DNA from: Ardenticatena maritima
Lineage (GTDB): Bacteria > Chloroflexota > Anaerolineae > Ardenticatenales > Ardenticatenaceae
NCBI RefSeq assembly: GCF_001306175.1
Contig: NZ_LGKN01000003.1
Coordinates: forward strand, 124,001-188,000
Reading direction: 5' to 3'
Length of the DNA stretch: 64,000 nucleotides
The notes beneath the pieces are model-generated. The model did no database searches. It saw nothing but the letters and a program-made list of their open reading frames with translations, and was not told the DNA's origin. Below are positions 33,236-43,000 of the stretch, piece after piece (position 1 is the first letter of the stretch; the number at the start of each line of letters is the position of its first letter). The translations under genes were made by a program, and so were the position numbers.

Positions 33236-33259
33236 GTGCAAAGGCGTCAAAACGCCGCT

Positions 33260-33296
33260 CCCCCGGCGGGTTGTGCGAGCCTGCCGGGGGTTTTTT
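33260..33296 (+). terminator. Terminator of the two-component/SUOX/cytochrome operon
   Basis: CCCCCGGC and GCCGGGGG are followed by six T and CT. Confidence 0.88.
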
Positions 33297-33312
33297 CTGT
33301 GGGCGCAAAAAA

Positions 33313-33340
33313 GCCCCCCTCGTCGCCTGACGAGAGGGGC
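33313..33340 (-). terminator. Terminator of acs
   Basis: Read on the minus strand, GCCCCTCTCGTC and GACGAGGGGGGC form a stem with one mismatch, followed by a run of six T. It lies 24 bp past the acs stop. Confidence 0.85.
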
Positions 33341-33364
33341 TGGGGGGAGGGAAACAAGCAGGCG

Positions 33365-35431
33365 TTAGAACGCTTCGGCGAGTTCGTCGCCTTGCACCAT
33401 CTGGCGGATGACTTCGACCACTTCGGGGTTCGCCAGCGTGGTCACGTCGCCCACGTCATGCCCGTTGGAGATAGCAGCCAGGACGCGGCGCATGATTTTC
33501 CCACTGCGCGTCTTGGGCAAGTCGGGCACGATGTACACATTCTTCGGGCGCGCAATCTTGCCGATGATGGTTTCGATAGCACGCACGATTTCCTGGCGGA
33601 TTTCTTCGCTGGGTTCGTAGCCCGGTTTGAGCGACGCATACACGTCGGGCACACGCCCCTTCACTTCGTCATGGCGCGGCACCACAGCGGCTTCGGCTAC
33701 CGCTTCCACCGTCAGCACGGCGCTTTCAAGTTCCTTCGTGCCCAAGCGGTGCCCGGCGACGTTGATCACGTCGTCCACGCGCCCAAGGATGCGGAAGTAG
33801 CCGTCGGCGGCTTGCGTGGCGGCGTCCCCCGCGAAGTAGGGCCAATCGCGCCAATCTTTGCTGTTGGGGTCTTTGTTGTACTTGGCGTAGTAGGTGTTGA
33901 TGAAGCGGTCGGGGTCGCCCCAAATGCCTTGCGTGATGCTGGGCCACGGGTTGCGAATGACGATGTTCCCCGCTTTGCCTGCACCGGGTGGAATTTCATT
34001 GCCTTCATCGTCCAGAATGGCGGCGTAAATGCCGGGCAAGGCGGGTCCGGCGCTCCCGGGTTTCATGGGGTGCAGGGCGGGAATGGTGGTGCAGAGGAAG
34101 CCGCCCGTTTCCGTCTGCCACCACGTATCCACGATGACCGCGCGCTCTTTCCCCACCACGTGGAAGTACCAGCGCCACACGTCCGGCTCAATCGGCTCGC
34201 CGACCGTGGTCATGTGCTTGAATTCGTAGTTGTAGCGCAGCGGCGCTTCGGGGTCGGCTTTGCGCAACATGCGGATAGCGGTGGGCGAGGTGTGGAAGAT
34301 GTTGACGCCCAATTGTTCCGCAATGCGCCATGGACGGCCGGCGTCGGGGTAGGTGGGCACACCTTCGTAGATGACACTGGTTGCCGCCACGGCGAGCGGT
34401 CCATAGACGATGTAGGAGTGCCCTGTAATCCAGCCGATGTCTGCCATGCACCAGTAAACGTCTTCGGGGTGAATGTCCTGAATGTTCTTTGAGGTCCAGG
34501 CGGTGTATGCCAGATAGCCGCCGGTGCTGTGGACATGCCCCTTGGGCTTGCCGGTGGTGCCGCTGGTGTACATGAGGAAGAGCGGCGCTTCGGCGGGCAT
34601 TGAAACGGGCTTCACCCGTGCGCCCCGGTGGGCTTTCAGTAGGTCGTCCACAAAGACGTCGCGCCCTTCGACCATGGGGGCTTTGGATTGGTACTGGCGT
34701 GGATAGCGCCGCCAGACGAGTACCTTTTCGATGGGGCTGCCCATTTCAGCGGCAACCTGGACGGCTTCATCGGCTTTGACCTTGTGGTCGAGCATTTTGC
34801 CGTTGCGGTAGTAGCCGTCCATCGTGATGAGGATTTTACTGCCCGAGTCCACCGCCCGTTCGGCGCAGGCTTTGCCGCTGAAGCCGGCGAAGACGACCGA
34901 GTGAATGACGCCCAGACGCGCACACGCCAGCATGGTGATGGGCAATTCAAGCACCATGGGCATGTGAATGGTCACGCGGTCGCCTGCTTTCAAGCCCAGC
35001 GATTGGAGCATGGCGGCGACTTCGTTGACGCGCACAAAGAGTTCCTGGTAGGTGAGCACGAGGTGCGGTTCATCTTCCGGCTCGGGCACAAAGATGAAAG
35101 CGGCTTTGTTGCGGTATTTGGGCAAGTGGCGGTCAACGCAGTTGTAGCAGGCGTTCAACTTGCCGCCCACAAACCACTTCCAGAAGGGCGGATTGCTGGT
35201 GTCGAGCGTTGTATGCCAGTATTGGTCCCAGTCGAGCAGGTCGGCGTATTCTTTGAAGCACTCCGGGAAGTTTTCCTCGCTGAAACGCTCGTAAATGGTT
35301 TCATCCGTCATGTTCGCTTGGGCGATGAAGTGCATGGGGGGATAGTAGTAATCTTCTTCGCCCCAATGTACCGCCACTTCCGCTTCGGTGACTTCCGCTT
35401 CGGTGTAGTCAGTGCGAATTTCATCCGCCAT
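33365..35431 (-). CDS. acs: Acetyl-CoA synthetase
   Basis: The 688-residue protein is full length for the AMP-forming acetate-CoA ligase. It shows the acyl-adenylate motif YTSGTTGKPKGHVHSTGG, the WWQTETGG acetate/ATP pocket, the hinge motif FRILGRVDDVINVAGHRLGT, and the catalytic Lys in TRSGKIMRRVL, which is the usual acetylation target. It converts acetate, ATP and CoA to acetyl-CoA for the TCA cycle. ATG 35431 follows AAAGGAGG; the longer upstream frame lacks a site. A good promoter lies about 110 bp upstream. It is monocistronic. Confidence 0.97.
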   Translation of the reverse strand: MADEIRTDYTEAEVTEAEVAVHWGEEDYYYPPMHFIAQANMTDETIYERFSEENFPECFKEYADLLDWDQYWHTTLDTSNPPFWKWFVGGKLNACYNCVDRHLPKYRNKAAFIFVPEPEDEPHLVLTYQELFVRVNEVAAMLQSLGLKAGDRVTIHMPMVLELPITMLACARLGVIHSVVFAGFSGKACAERAVDSGSKILITMDGYYRNGKMLDHKVKADEAVQVAAEMGSPIEKVLVWRRYPRQYQSKAPMVEGRDVFVDDLLKAHRGARVKPVSMPAEAPLFLMYTSGTTGKPKGHVHSTGGYLAYTAWTSKNIQDIHPEDVYWCMADIGWITGHSYIVYGPLAVAATSVIYEGVPTYPDAGRPWRIAEQLGVNIFHTSPTAIRMLRKADPEAPLRYNYEFKHMTTVGEPIEPDVWRWYFHVVGKERAVIVDTWWQTETGGFLCTTIPALHPMKPGSAGPALPGIYAAILDDEGNEIPPGAGKAGNIVIRNPWPSITQGIWGDPDRFINTYYAKYNKDPNSKDWRDWPYFAGDAATQAADGYFRILGRVDDVINVAGHRLGTKELESAVLTVEAVAEAAVVPRHDEVKGRVPDVYASLKPGYEPSEEIRQEIVRAIETIIGKIARPKNVYIVPDLPKTRSGKIMRRVLAAISNGHDVGDVTTLANPEVVEVIRQMVQGDELAEAF

Positions 35432-35543
35432 GGAAGCGCCTCCTTTCGGCTGTTCAATTGTTTCTGCTGGCTTTGGGGGAAACCGAGGTTCAGCACACGG
35501 GTCATGGAAGGCGTGATGAACAGGCGAGCCGTGGCTGTTCGCT

Positions 35544-35572
35544 ATCATACTAAAAGAAACAGCGGCGGGCAA
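35544..35572 (-). promoter_or_regulatory. Promoter of acs
   Basis: On the minus strand TTGCCC and TATGAT are separated by exactly 17 bp. Confidence 0.6.
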
Positions 35573-35610
35573 CAACCACAGAACTGATAGATTGCACCTT
35601 TCCAATACGG

Positions 35611-35625
35611 TAGGCGTCGCCTACT
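35611..35625. promoter_or_regulatory. Palindrome between the acs and kinase promoters
   Basis: GTAGGCGTCGCCTAC has two perfect 7-bp arms around one base. It lies between the two divergent promoters, so it could serve as an operator for either. Confidence 0.4.
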
Positions 35626-35663
35626 CATTCAGGTAGGTTTGTCAGGTCATCATGCGCCGGGCA

Positions 35664-35692
35664 TTGACCGAACGGACGCCTTTTTGTATGCT
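35664..35692 (+). promoter_or_regulatory. Promoter of the NarL-type two-component pair
   Basis: TTGACC (35664-35669) and TATGCT (35687-35692) are separated by 17 bp. They lie 40 bp before the kinase start. Confidence 0.65.
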
Positions 35693-35732
35693 ATACCCCA
35701 GTGATGCGCCCCATCTGCATGAGGAGAAGGGT

Positions 35733-36401
35733 ATGGCTGAGCCTCGCTTGTCGGATATCCTGACGATTGCCGAAGAAGAGTTGAGCCGCATTGTGCTGGA
35801 TATCCACGATGGCCCTGTGCAGTATATCTTCACGGCTCTTTCAATTTTGACGGGCATTCAGGAAGAGATTGCCCACGATCCGGCAAAAGCCGACCTGATG
35901 CCCGATTTGGCGCGGGTGGCGGTATTGCTCGAATCCTCGCTCTACGAAATCAAGTCGTTTTTGGGGGCGTTTCGCCCGCCGGAATTTCGGCGGCGTTCGC
36001 TGGCGGCGATTATTCAGGGGTTGGTGCTGCAACACGAAGAGGCAACCAATACGCGCGTTCACCTCACGCTTGAAAATGTGCCTGAGACGGTGGCGTTGCC
36101 TGTCAAAATCACCATTTATCGCCTGGTGCAGGAAGCGCTCGCCAACGCCTACCGCTATGCGGGCGTTGATGAGTTTTACGTGCGCCTGCGTGGTGAAGAC
36201 GGCTGGCTTTGGCTGGAAGTGGAAGACTACGGCAAGGGGTTTGAATTGCCCGACCTGGACGCCCCCGTGCAGGAAAATGATGCGCATATCGGCTTGCGCG
36301 GCATGAAGGAGCGTGTGCAGTTAGTGAAGGGGCATTTTGAATTGTACAGCCGTCCCGGCGAAGGAACACGCATTGTGGCAAAGGTGCCGACGTATGTCTG
36401 A
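35733..36401 (+). CDS. Cytoplasmic NarL-type sensor histidine kinase
   Basis: The 222-residue protein is small, with only a HisKA_3 dimerisation region and a catalytic domain. The phospho-acceptor is the His in LDIHDGPVQYIFTALSIL. The ATP domain has YRLVQEALANAYRYAG (N-box), EDYGKGFEL and GLRGMKERV. No membrane helix or sensor domain precedes it, so the signal must come from a partner protein or a soluble ligand. ATG 35733 follows GAGGAGAAGG. It overlaps the regulator gene by 8 bp. Confidence 0.92.
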   Translation: MAEPRLSDILTIAEEELSRIVLDIHDGPVQYIFTALSILTGIQEEIAHDPAKADLMPDLARVAVLLESSLYEIKSFLGAFRPPEFRRRSLAAIIQGLVLQHEEATNTRVHLTLENVPETVALPVKITIYRLVQEALANAYRYAGVDEFYVRLRGEDGWLWLEVEDYGKGFELPDLDAPVQENDAHIGLRGMKERVQLVKGHFELYSRPGEGTRIVAKVPTYV

Positions 36402-37035
36402 ACAAGAACGCATTCGCGTCGTGTTGGCGGACGATCACGCTTTGGTGCTGGAAGGGCTGGTGGCGCTCCTCGACCGCACGCCCGATATCGAAGTCGTCGA
36501 AACCGTGACCAACGGCGATGAATTGCTGGCGGTGTTGGAGCGTCAGTCCGTGGATGTCGTCGTGCTGGATTTGGAAATGCCCTACCACGGCTTCACAGCC
36601 CTGGAAGAAATCCGCAAGCGGCGGTTGCCTGTGCGGGTGCTGGTGCTCACCGCCTTTGGCGATGGCGAAAGCATGCAACGCGCGATTGAACTGGAAGCCG
36701 AAGGGTTTGCCCTCAAAACAGAGCCGCCGCGCCAAACGGTCATGGCGATTCGGCAGGTGGCGGCGGGCATGCTCGTCTACCCGCGCGCGGCGCACCGCTT
36801 GATGGCACAACAACGCGGTCATCAAACCGACCTTTCACAGCGCGAGTGGGAAGTGTTGGAACAGGTGGCGCGGGGCAAAACGAACGCTGAAATTGCCGCC
36901 GCGCTCTATGTCAGCGAGAACACGGTGCGTTTTCACCTCAAAAATATCTTCGAGAAGTTGCATGTCTCCAATCGAACCGAAGCGGCTGCGTGGTATTTTG
37001 AGCACCGCGACCGTTATAAGCCCATACGCCGCTGA
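36394..37035 (+). CDS. NarL/FixJ-family response regulator
   Basis: The 213-residue protein has a receiver domain (1 to about 120) with the acidic pair in VVLADDHALVLEGL, the phospho-acceptor Asp in VVVLDLEMP and the switch Thr in VLVLTAFGD. The Lys lies in FALKTEP. The LuxR-type HTH (about 145-205) reads LSQREWEVLEQVARG and VSENTVRFHLKNIFEKL. It is paired with the overlapping cytosolic kinase. Its 3' end overlaps the convergent GH5-like gene by 22 bp, with no room for a terminator between them. Its targets are unknown. Confidence 0.94.
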   Translation: MSEQERIRVVLADDHALVLEGLVALLDRTPDIEVVETVTNGDELLAVLERQSVDVVVLDLEMPYHGFTALEEIRKRRLPVRVLVLTAFGDGESMQRAIELEAEGFALKTEPPRQTVMAIRQVAAGMLVYPRAAHRLMAQQRGHQTDLSQREWEVLEQVARGKTNAEIAAALYVSENTVRFHLKNIFEKLHVSNRTEAAAWYFEHRDRYKPIRR

Positions 37036-38747
37036 CGTCGGCGTTTCCACCAGCGCGCCCCTCGCCATAGCAGGAAAAGCCCCACCACCACAACCACATA
37101 GACCGAGCGCCAGAAGGGCTTGAAGAAGCGCGCCCACGGCGTCGGCGCGGGTGCGTCGAGGGCGGCGTCGGGACGCACGAGCGCGGCGGCGGGTTTGGGG
37201 GTGCCGTCGCTGTGCAGAATGCCCATGTGCGCTTGTGGGAAGCGCCGCCAGGGTTGCCAGCCGAACACTGAACGCGGGACGTGCTCAAAGTCGTACAACG
37301 TCCAGACGAGGAAGCCGCTCATGTCGCTGGCATAGACACCGCGCAAGACGTCCGCGATGTAGGCGGCTTGTTCGGCTTCGGTGTGCCCGTTGGGGAAGAA
37401 GGCGCTGTTCCAGGTCGAAAGCCCAAATTCGGTGAGCAAGATGGGCTTGGTGGTGCGTTGGTGCAGTGCGGCGTAGGCGTCTGGCAGCGTGGCGGGGTCT
37501 TCGTAAAAGTGGAATGAAACCACGTCCACCATGTCGAGCAGTTGGTCGGCGTTTTCGGCATGCGCCCAGCCGATGGTGATGAGGTGATGCGGGTCAAGGC
37601 GTCGCAAGCGGCGGGCGACGTGCGTCAACCAGCCGTTGACGATGGCGGGGTCGGTGCCTTCGTAGTCCAGGTCGGGCTCGTTTTTGATATCCCACGCCAG
37701 GATAGCGGGATGCCTGCTCAGCGGCTCCACAATCGCGTCCAGATGGCGGTCGGCGTGGGGCCAGAGCAGGGGGGCATAGTCATTGCGGAAGTCGAAAAGC
37801 GTCACGATGACTTTCAACCCGTGCGCCTCGGCGCGGTCGAGAAAATCGCGCAAGCGGGCGCGCATGAGTGGGTCCACGGTGGGACCGCCGAACGTCTCGA
37901 AGGGGATAAAGATGCGCAGGGTGTTCAACCCCAGGTCTTCGATGCGGAGCAAGTCGGTTTCCACGGTGGCGGCGTCGTAGTTCGTCCAGAATTCGCTCCA
38001 AGGGGCGTCGGCGGGGTAGTAGTTGACGCCCGCCACGGTGAACGGCTTGCCGTCGTGCATGAGGCGGTTGCCCTCGGCGTAGACCATACCCGGCAGTGGG
38101 TCGGTGTGTGGTGGGTCGAGGCGATTGGGCAACAGGCGCGCTTGGCGGCGTTCCCACGCCCGCACGCGCCAATTGCCGTCTTCCAGAAACATGACGACGT
38201 CATACGTCGCCGTCATTTCGTGTAGCCGCTGAATACCTGCTTCATCTTCCAGGATTTGCACAATGTTGATGTTCTCATCAGTAAACGATGCAATGGAGCC
38301 GTCGGCGGAGTAGAAGTGCAAGGTAAGCGTGTGCTCGGTGTCCACCTGGGTCATGTGCCAGCCGTCGTTGGCGACGCGGCGCACCGTTTCGCTCACGTTG
38401 TCCAGCGTTGGCCCGACAAAGTAGGTGCGCAAGCCATACGGTTGCCCGCGCAGGTGAGAGATGTTCCACTGCAACCAGGCGCGCAGATACGCCCCTTCGA
38501 TGAGCCGCCGTGTGAGGGGTTCCATTTCGCGCCCGGTGTCGGGGTCGTCGGGTTTCCAGACAAGTTTGACGTACAAGTCGGGCGGTTTGTTGGGCACGAT
38601 GTTGAGCGCCTGCGCCGGGTCGGCGCCTTGCTGGAAGTAGGCTGCAAGCGCCGCCACGCCGGCTACGACGGCGTACACGATGCCGCCGAATACCAGCGAG
38701 AGGATGAGCCAGAGCAGCAGTTTCAGGCGGTGCTTGGAGATGCTCAT
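37014..38747 (-). CDS. Membrane-anchored GH5-like glycoside hydrolase
   Basis: The 577-residue protein has an N-terminal membrane helix (about 10-35), a unique domain (about 50-205), a cellulase-like TIM barrel (about 225-520), and a C-terminal membrane helix with a basic tail. Catalytic candidates are Glu357 in IKNEPD (acid/base) and Glu440 in LLTEFG (nucleophile), spaced as in clan GH-A, family 5-like enzymes. The barrel would face the outside. It is the last gene of a three-gene operon, overlapping the Ig-like lipoprotein gene by 4 bp, and may trim or remodel a cell-surface polysaccharide. The true substrate is unknown. Confidence 0.82.
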   Translation of the reverse strand: MSISKHRLKLLLWLILSLVFGGIVYAVVAGVAALAAYFQQGADPAQALNIVPNKPPDLYVKLVWKPDDPDTGREMEPLTRRLIEGAYLRAWLQWNISHLRGQPYGLRTYFVGPTLDNVSETVRRVANDGWHMTQVDTEHTLTLHFYSADGSIASFTDENINIVQILEDEAGIQRLHEMTATYDVVMFLEDGNWRVRAWERRQARLLPNRLDPPHTDPLPGMVYAEGNRLMHDGKPFTVAGVNYYPADAPWSEFWTNYDAATVETDLLRIEDLGLNTLRIFIPFETFGGPTVDPLMRARLRDFLDRAEAHGLKVIVTLFDFRNDYAPLLWPHADRHLDAIVEPLSRHPAILAWDIKNEPDLDYEGTDPAIVNGWLTHVARRLRRLDPHHLITIGWAHAENADQLLDMVDVVSFHFYEDPATLPDAYAALHQRTTKPILLTEFGLSTWNSAFFPNGHTEAEQAAYIADVLRGVYASDMSGFLVWTLYDFEHVPRSVFGWQPWRRFPQAHMGILHSDGTPKPAAALVRPDAALDAPAPTPWARFFKPFWRSVYVVVVVGLFLLWRGARWWKRRRQRRMGL

Positions 38748-40057
38748 GGTTCACCAGCCTCACGTGCCGCTTGTTGGGCGCGTTCGATGACGGCTTTTTC
38801 CACAACGAAGGTGGTTTCGCCGCGCCCCACGCCGGCTAGCACTTCAACGGTATAGGTGCCAGGTTGCAGAAAGCGCAAGCGCAATTCGGCGCGGGCGTGC
38901 CCGGCTTCGGCGGGGGCACTCAACCACTCTTCTTGTCCGCTTTCGTGGGTCAGGTGGTAGAGCACAGGCGTGCCGTCCGGGATGTATTGGTTGAGTTGTC
39001 CAAGCAGGGGTCCCGCGTCCAGGTAGAGCGCGCCGTTGGGTTCGTCCAAATGGGGCGTGACCGTGAAGCGATTGACGGCGGGACCGGGCGTGAACGCCAC
39101 GGTCAGCGGCTTGCTGCGCACGCCGTACACCGACCCCACAATCTGGAAGACGGCGGGCTCATCAGGTGCCTGGATGGGGGCTTCGGCAACGCCGTTGACG
39201 GTGACGCTGGGAATGAAGCGGGGACCGTCGGGCGTTTCGGCAACAAATGTGACGATGGTGCCGTCGGGAACGACGTTGCCGAATTGATCGCGGATGGTGG
39301 ATGTGCGCACCGTGATGAGTGAGCGATCGTCAGCCGGCTGTGTAGATGGCTCGGCTTCCAGGGTGAAGGGCGTCGGCCAGCCGGGAATTTCCAGCAAAAG
39401 CCCTTCGGGACCCACGGCTTCCCCGGATTCGACGGCGATACGTGTTTCGCCCGCTTTTGTGCCGCTGTACAGGCGAATCCAGGCGAGCAAGTGCTCCACC
39501 GGCTGTACGCGCGTTTCCAGTCGCCCGCCGGGGTGCAGGGCGCGGATTTCCACCGGCGTGCCGTCGGCGACCGGGTTGTCGAAACGGTCTTGCGGCAGGG
39601 TGACGGTCATGCTCCAATGTGCGGCGTCGGCGATGATGGAACGCGCCCCCACGAGCGGCACGAGCGGTTCTACAGGCTCACCGGCGAGCAGGCGTGTTTC
39701 CGCTTCACCCACGGCGTGCCCGCTGGTGGCGACCAGACTCACCAGTCCGCTGTGCCGCGTGAATTCGGGGGGCAGGGTGATGGTGAGGTAGCCGCCCTGC
39801 AACAGACCGCGGAACGCCCATGTGCCAAAAGTGCCCGTGGCTGTCAGCAGGATGGGCGTGCCATCGGGCGCGTTGACGGGTCCGATGGTGACGGGCAACG
39901 GTTCGCCGACGGGGGCTTCGGCGGCGACGCTGATGGGCAGTTCCCCGTCAAGCAGGAATGGCGCGGGCGGCGTTTCTTGCTTGCGGCACGCCAACGCCAG
40001 CAGGGCGAGCATGCCCAGGAAGATGAAGCAGCGTGTGCGGCGGTGTTGGGTACGCAT
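38744..40057 (-). CDS. Lipoprotein with Ig-like (invasin-type) repeats
   Basis: The 437-residue protein has a basic N-terminus, a lipoprotein signal (FIFLGMLALLALAC), and several beta-rich repeats. The repeats carry phrases typical of bacterial Ig-like domains, such as DRFDNPVADGTPVEIRA, DQFGNVVPDGTIVTFVAE and QYIPDGTPVLYHLT. Such domains serve in adhesion or as spacers on surface machines. The ATG at 40057 shares its A with the stop TAA of the upstream gene. The 3' end overlaps the GH5-like gene, so all three genes are coupled. No enzymatic motif is present. Confidence 0.75.
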   Translation of the reverse strand: MRTQHRRTRCFIFLGMLALLALACRKQETPPAPFLLDGELPISVAAEAPVGEPLPVTIGPVNAPDGTPILLTATGTFGTWAFRGLLQGGYLTITLPPEFTRHSGLVSLVATSGHAVGEAETRLLAGEPVEPLVPLVGARSIIADAAHWSMTVTLPQDRFDNPVADGTPVEIRALHPGGRLETRVQPVEHLLAWIRLYSGTKAGETRIAVESGEAVGPEGLLLEIPGWPTPFTLEAEPSTQPADDRSLITVRTSTIRDQFGNVVPDGTIVTFVAETPDGPRFIPSVTVNGVAEAPIQAPDEPAVFQIVGSVYGVRSKPLTVAFTPGPAVNRFTVTPHLDEPNGALYLDAGPLLGQLNQYIPDGTPVLYHLTHESGQEEWLSAPAEAGHARAELRLRFLQPGTYTVEVLAGVGRGETTFVVEKAVIERAQQAAREAGEP

Positions 40058-43000
40058 TAGAAACTTGCCCCCACGAATGAGTGTACCGTGACGCGAATGC
40101 TGTGGTAGCCGAGCGCTTCTTGCAGGTCGGGCGGCAGGATGATGCGCTCGCTCCAATCGGCTTCAAACGAGGTCTCTTCGCGCAGGATGTTGGCGAAGAT
40201 GTCGCCTTTGTCGAGAATGGTTTCCACGTCGGCGGCGGGGGTGATGGGAACGTCGAACCGTTGCGTGCGCTGTGGGCGAATGCTCTCTGATTGGTAGAAG
40301 TGGTCTACCCACACAACCTGATTGCGCTCGTCGTAGTATGTGATGAGAAGGTGCGGGATGGTGGCTTCCAACGTCCCGTTGTTGATGAGTTCCCCTTGCA
40401 GGCGGTACGCGCCATCTTCTTGCACCACCTGCACGTCTTGCACCCCCACACCGCGGTAGAGATCACGCCCTGTGACAAGGGCTTTGGCGTACACTTCAAA
40501 ATTCGCGATGGGCGCGCGGATGTCGGGCGGCGTGAAGGCGTTGGGGTCGAATTCGAGCGCGCCGGGTTGGCGTTCTTCGATACGCATGCCGGCGACGCCT
40601 TCAAAGTCAATGCGGAAGGGTGTCACTTCCTTGGGCAAAATTTTGTGGATGATGGCGTATTGGGCGTTATACCAGGTGAGTGCGTTGTTGTCTTCATCGA
40701 ACAGGTAGGACGTGACCGTGAGGTCGGCGGGGTCAACGTCGGTGTTGATGAGTTCACCAACCACCGAGTAGCGGTCGTTGACTTTGACCAGGCGCGCCGA
40801 GAGGATTTGGAGTTCGGGACGGTCGAGAATGTCCGCAAATGCAGTTGTGCGGTCGGTGACGCGGCGGCGTTGCTGCGACCCCCAGGCGACCGACGGCTGG
40901 CGGAAAAATTGGTCGGGTGGGATGCGAATGTCGGACTTGGGAAAGAGCAAGTACCATTTGCCGTTGCGTTTGACGAGCGTATGCGTTTGTGTGGTGCGGT
41001 ATTCTTGCAGGGCGGTAATCCAGATGGTGTCGGCGCGAACGACTACGCGGTCGGGTTCTTGCCGCACAAAAGACGTATAGACCGAATCGAGTTTGGCATA
41101 CGACGCTAGCAGCCCCCCGACAACCGAGAGTTCCAGGCGGTATTGCTCATAACTGGGGCGCGTTTCAGGGTCCAGGCGTTCGTAGGCGTCGCCAAAGCGG
41201 CGGAAATCAAGGTCGTCGTAGTAGGCTTCGACGATGCGGAGCGGGTCGTTGATGCGGTTGCGATAGGAGCGATACCCCAGGAGCGCCCCCGCGAGAACGA
41301 GGCAGACCAGCAGGGTCAGGCGTACCTGGTGCGCCGACGGCGGGGCTGGTTTGGGGCGTGGGATGCGCTGCAACCAGGTCATCCAGACTTGCCACGGAAT
41401 TTCGGGCGAGTCGTCTTCTGTGGGCAGATATGAATGCCGCAAGAGCCAATCGTCGAAGCGCCGCCACCAATCACGCAGCACGTTGCGCTTGGGCACCCCC
41501 GGAAGGGCAAACCAGAGGCGCACGCCCAGCCGCCAGAAGCGCGCCGCAAGCGCAATCGCGCCCATTTCGTCCAGCAGGCGGCGCAGCGGCGGTCCCCACA
41601 TGAACGCGGTCATGGCGAAGAACGAGAGGAAAATCATGCCCATGGGGATGGTGCCCCACATGATGCGCTGGTACATGGGAATTTCTTTGCGCGGCAGAAC
41701 TTCGGGAAGCGGGGGAATATCGCCCCGTTCCCATACCATGATGCCGTTTTCCAGCCGTTGAATGCGATGCCAGCCTGAGAAGTAGAGCAGTGGGTCGTAG
41801 AACTGGTCGTTCGAGAAGACGAATTTGAGGTTGTACTTGTCGGGAACCGCCAAAAACTGTTGAAGCGAACCGATGCCCGGAATACCGCTGTATTTTGCCC
41901 CTTCCAGACGCTCCACCGGCGTGGTGGTCAATTCGGGCAAACGGCGCGCTGAGTGGTAGTTGCCGTCCACGCTGGTCGCGGTGGTTTGTGCCGACAGCCA
42001 CGCCATTTGGTCGCCAAAGCCCAGCGTGATGTAGCGCCAGCGCCAATGTTCGTCTTTTTCCAGAAAGCTGACGATGGGCGCCATGTCAATCGCCGCAGGC
42101 TGAAACTTGCGGAACTGGGTCAGATTGGCGGTGAAAATGGCAAAGCCCAGATACGCCACCACCAGCGCGGCTTGCACAAGCCGCCAGGTCAGGTCGCCGA
42201 ATTGTTCGCGCAGATACTTGGCAAGCCCCCGATGGCGCAGGCTCACCACAAACTCGCCCAGCAGTGGCAACATGAGAATAGTCGCCCAGAAGGTGAAGCG
42301 GTCGAGAGTGAGAATGTCGAACGCGCCGCGCAAAATCAGGCGCGGGATGGGGGTGGTGCCGCCTGTGCCCAGAATGAAGAGCAACCAGAGTGAAAGCGCC
42401 ATAGGCCAGGCGCGGGTGGTGAAGCCTTTGTAGAAGACATAGGGCAGGGCAATCAGCGTTGTGCCGTAGGGCACCAGCCAGAAGACAAGCCCCGCGGCGG
42501 TGTTTTCCAGAAAGTTGTCGCGCGAGGCGTGCGGGATGGGCACCTGGTTGATGGGGTCAACGCGGCTCCAAATCCAGTAGGGCAGCACCACGATGAGCAG
42601 GATGGGAATCAAGCCGCCGCCGTAAATGCCGGAGCGCAATGTGGCGGGAATGATGCGCCGCAAGCGCCGAATGATCAGCGGCTTGATGTTCTCGCGCGTC
42701 ACCACGGTGGGGTGGGCGCGGGGTTCGTCGGGCAGGGGTTCGCGGAATTTTTCAACAATCGCCAAGACGATGACGGGACCCGCAAAAAAGACCGCGCCGA
42801 AGAGCGTCGTCACGTGGTGCCCTGCGGTGGTAGCGGCATTGACAATCCAGGCGATGATGAGGATGCGCGGGTCGCCGTCGCGAATCCAGCGGTAGGCGTA
42901 GGGCAGCGCGTTCAGCAAGAAGCCCAGCGAAAAAGTGGTGGGCAATTGCCCAAAGACGTGCACGGTCTCGTTGATGCTGGATGCGAAAACAGCCAGCAGC

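Larger units (their letters stand above)
35432..35732. other. Divergent intergenic region between acs and the NarL-type kinase
   Basis: The 301 bp hold the acs leader, the acs promoter, and the promoter of the sensor kinase. A short near-repeat (GTAGGCGTCGCCTAC, 35611-35625) is palindromic and may be an operator or a leader hairpin. No gene is seen. Confidence 0.6.
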
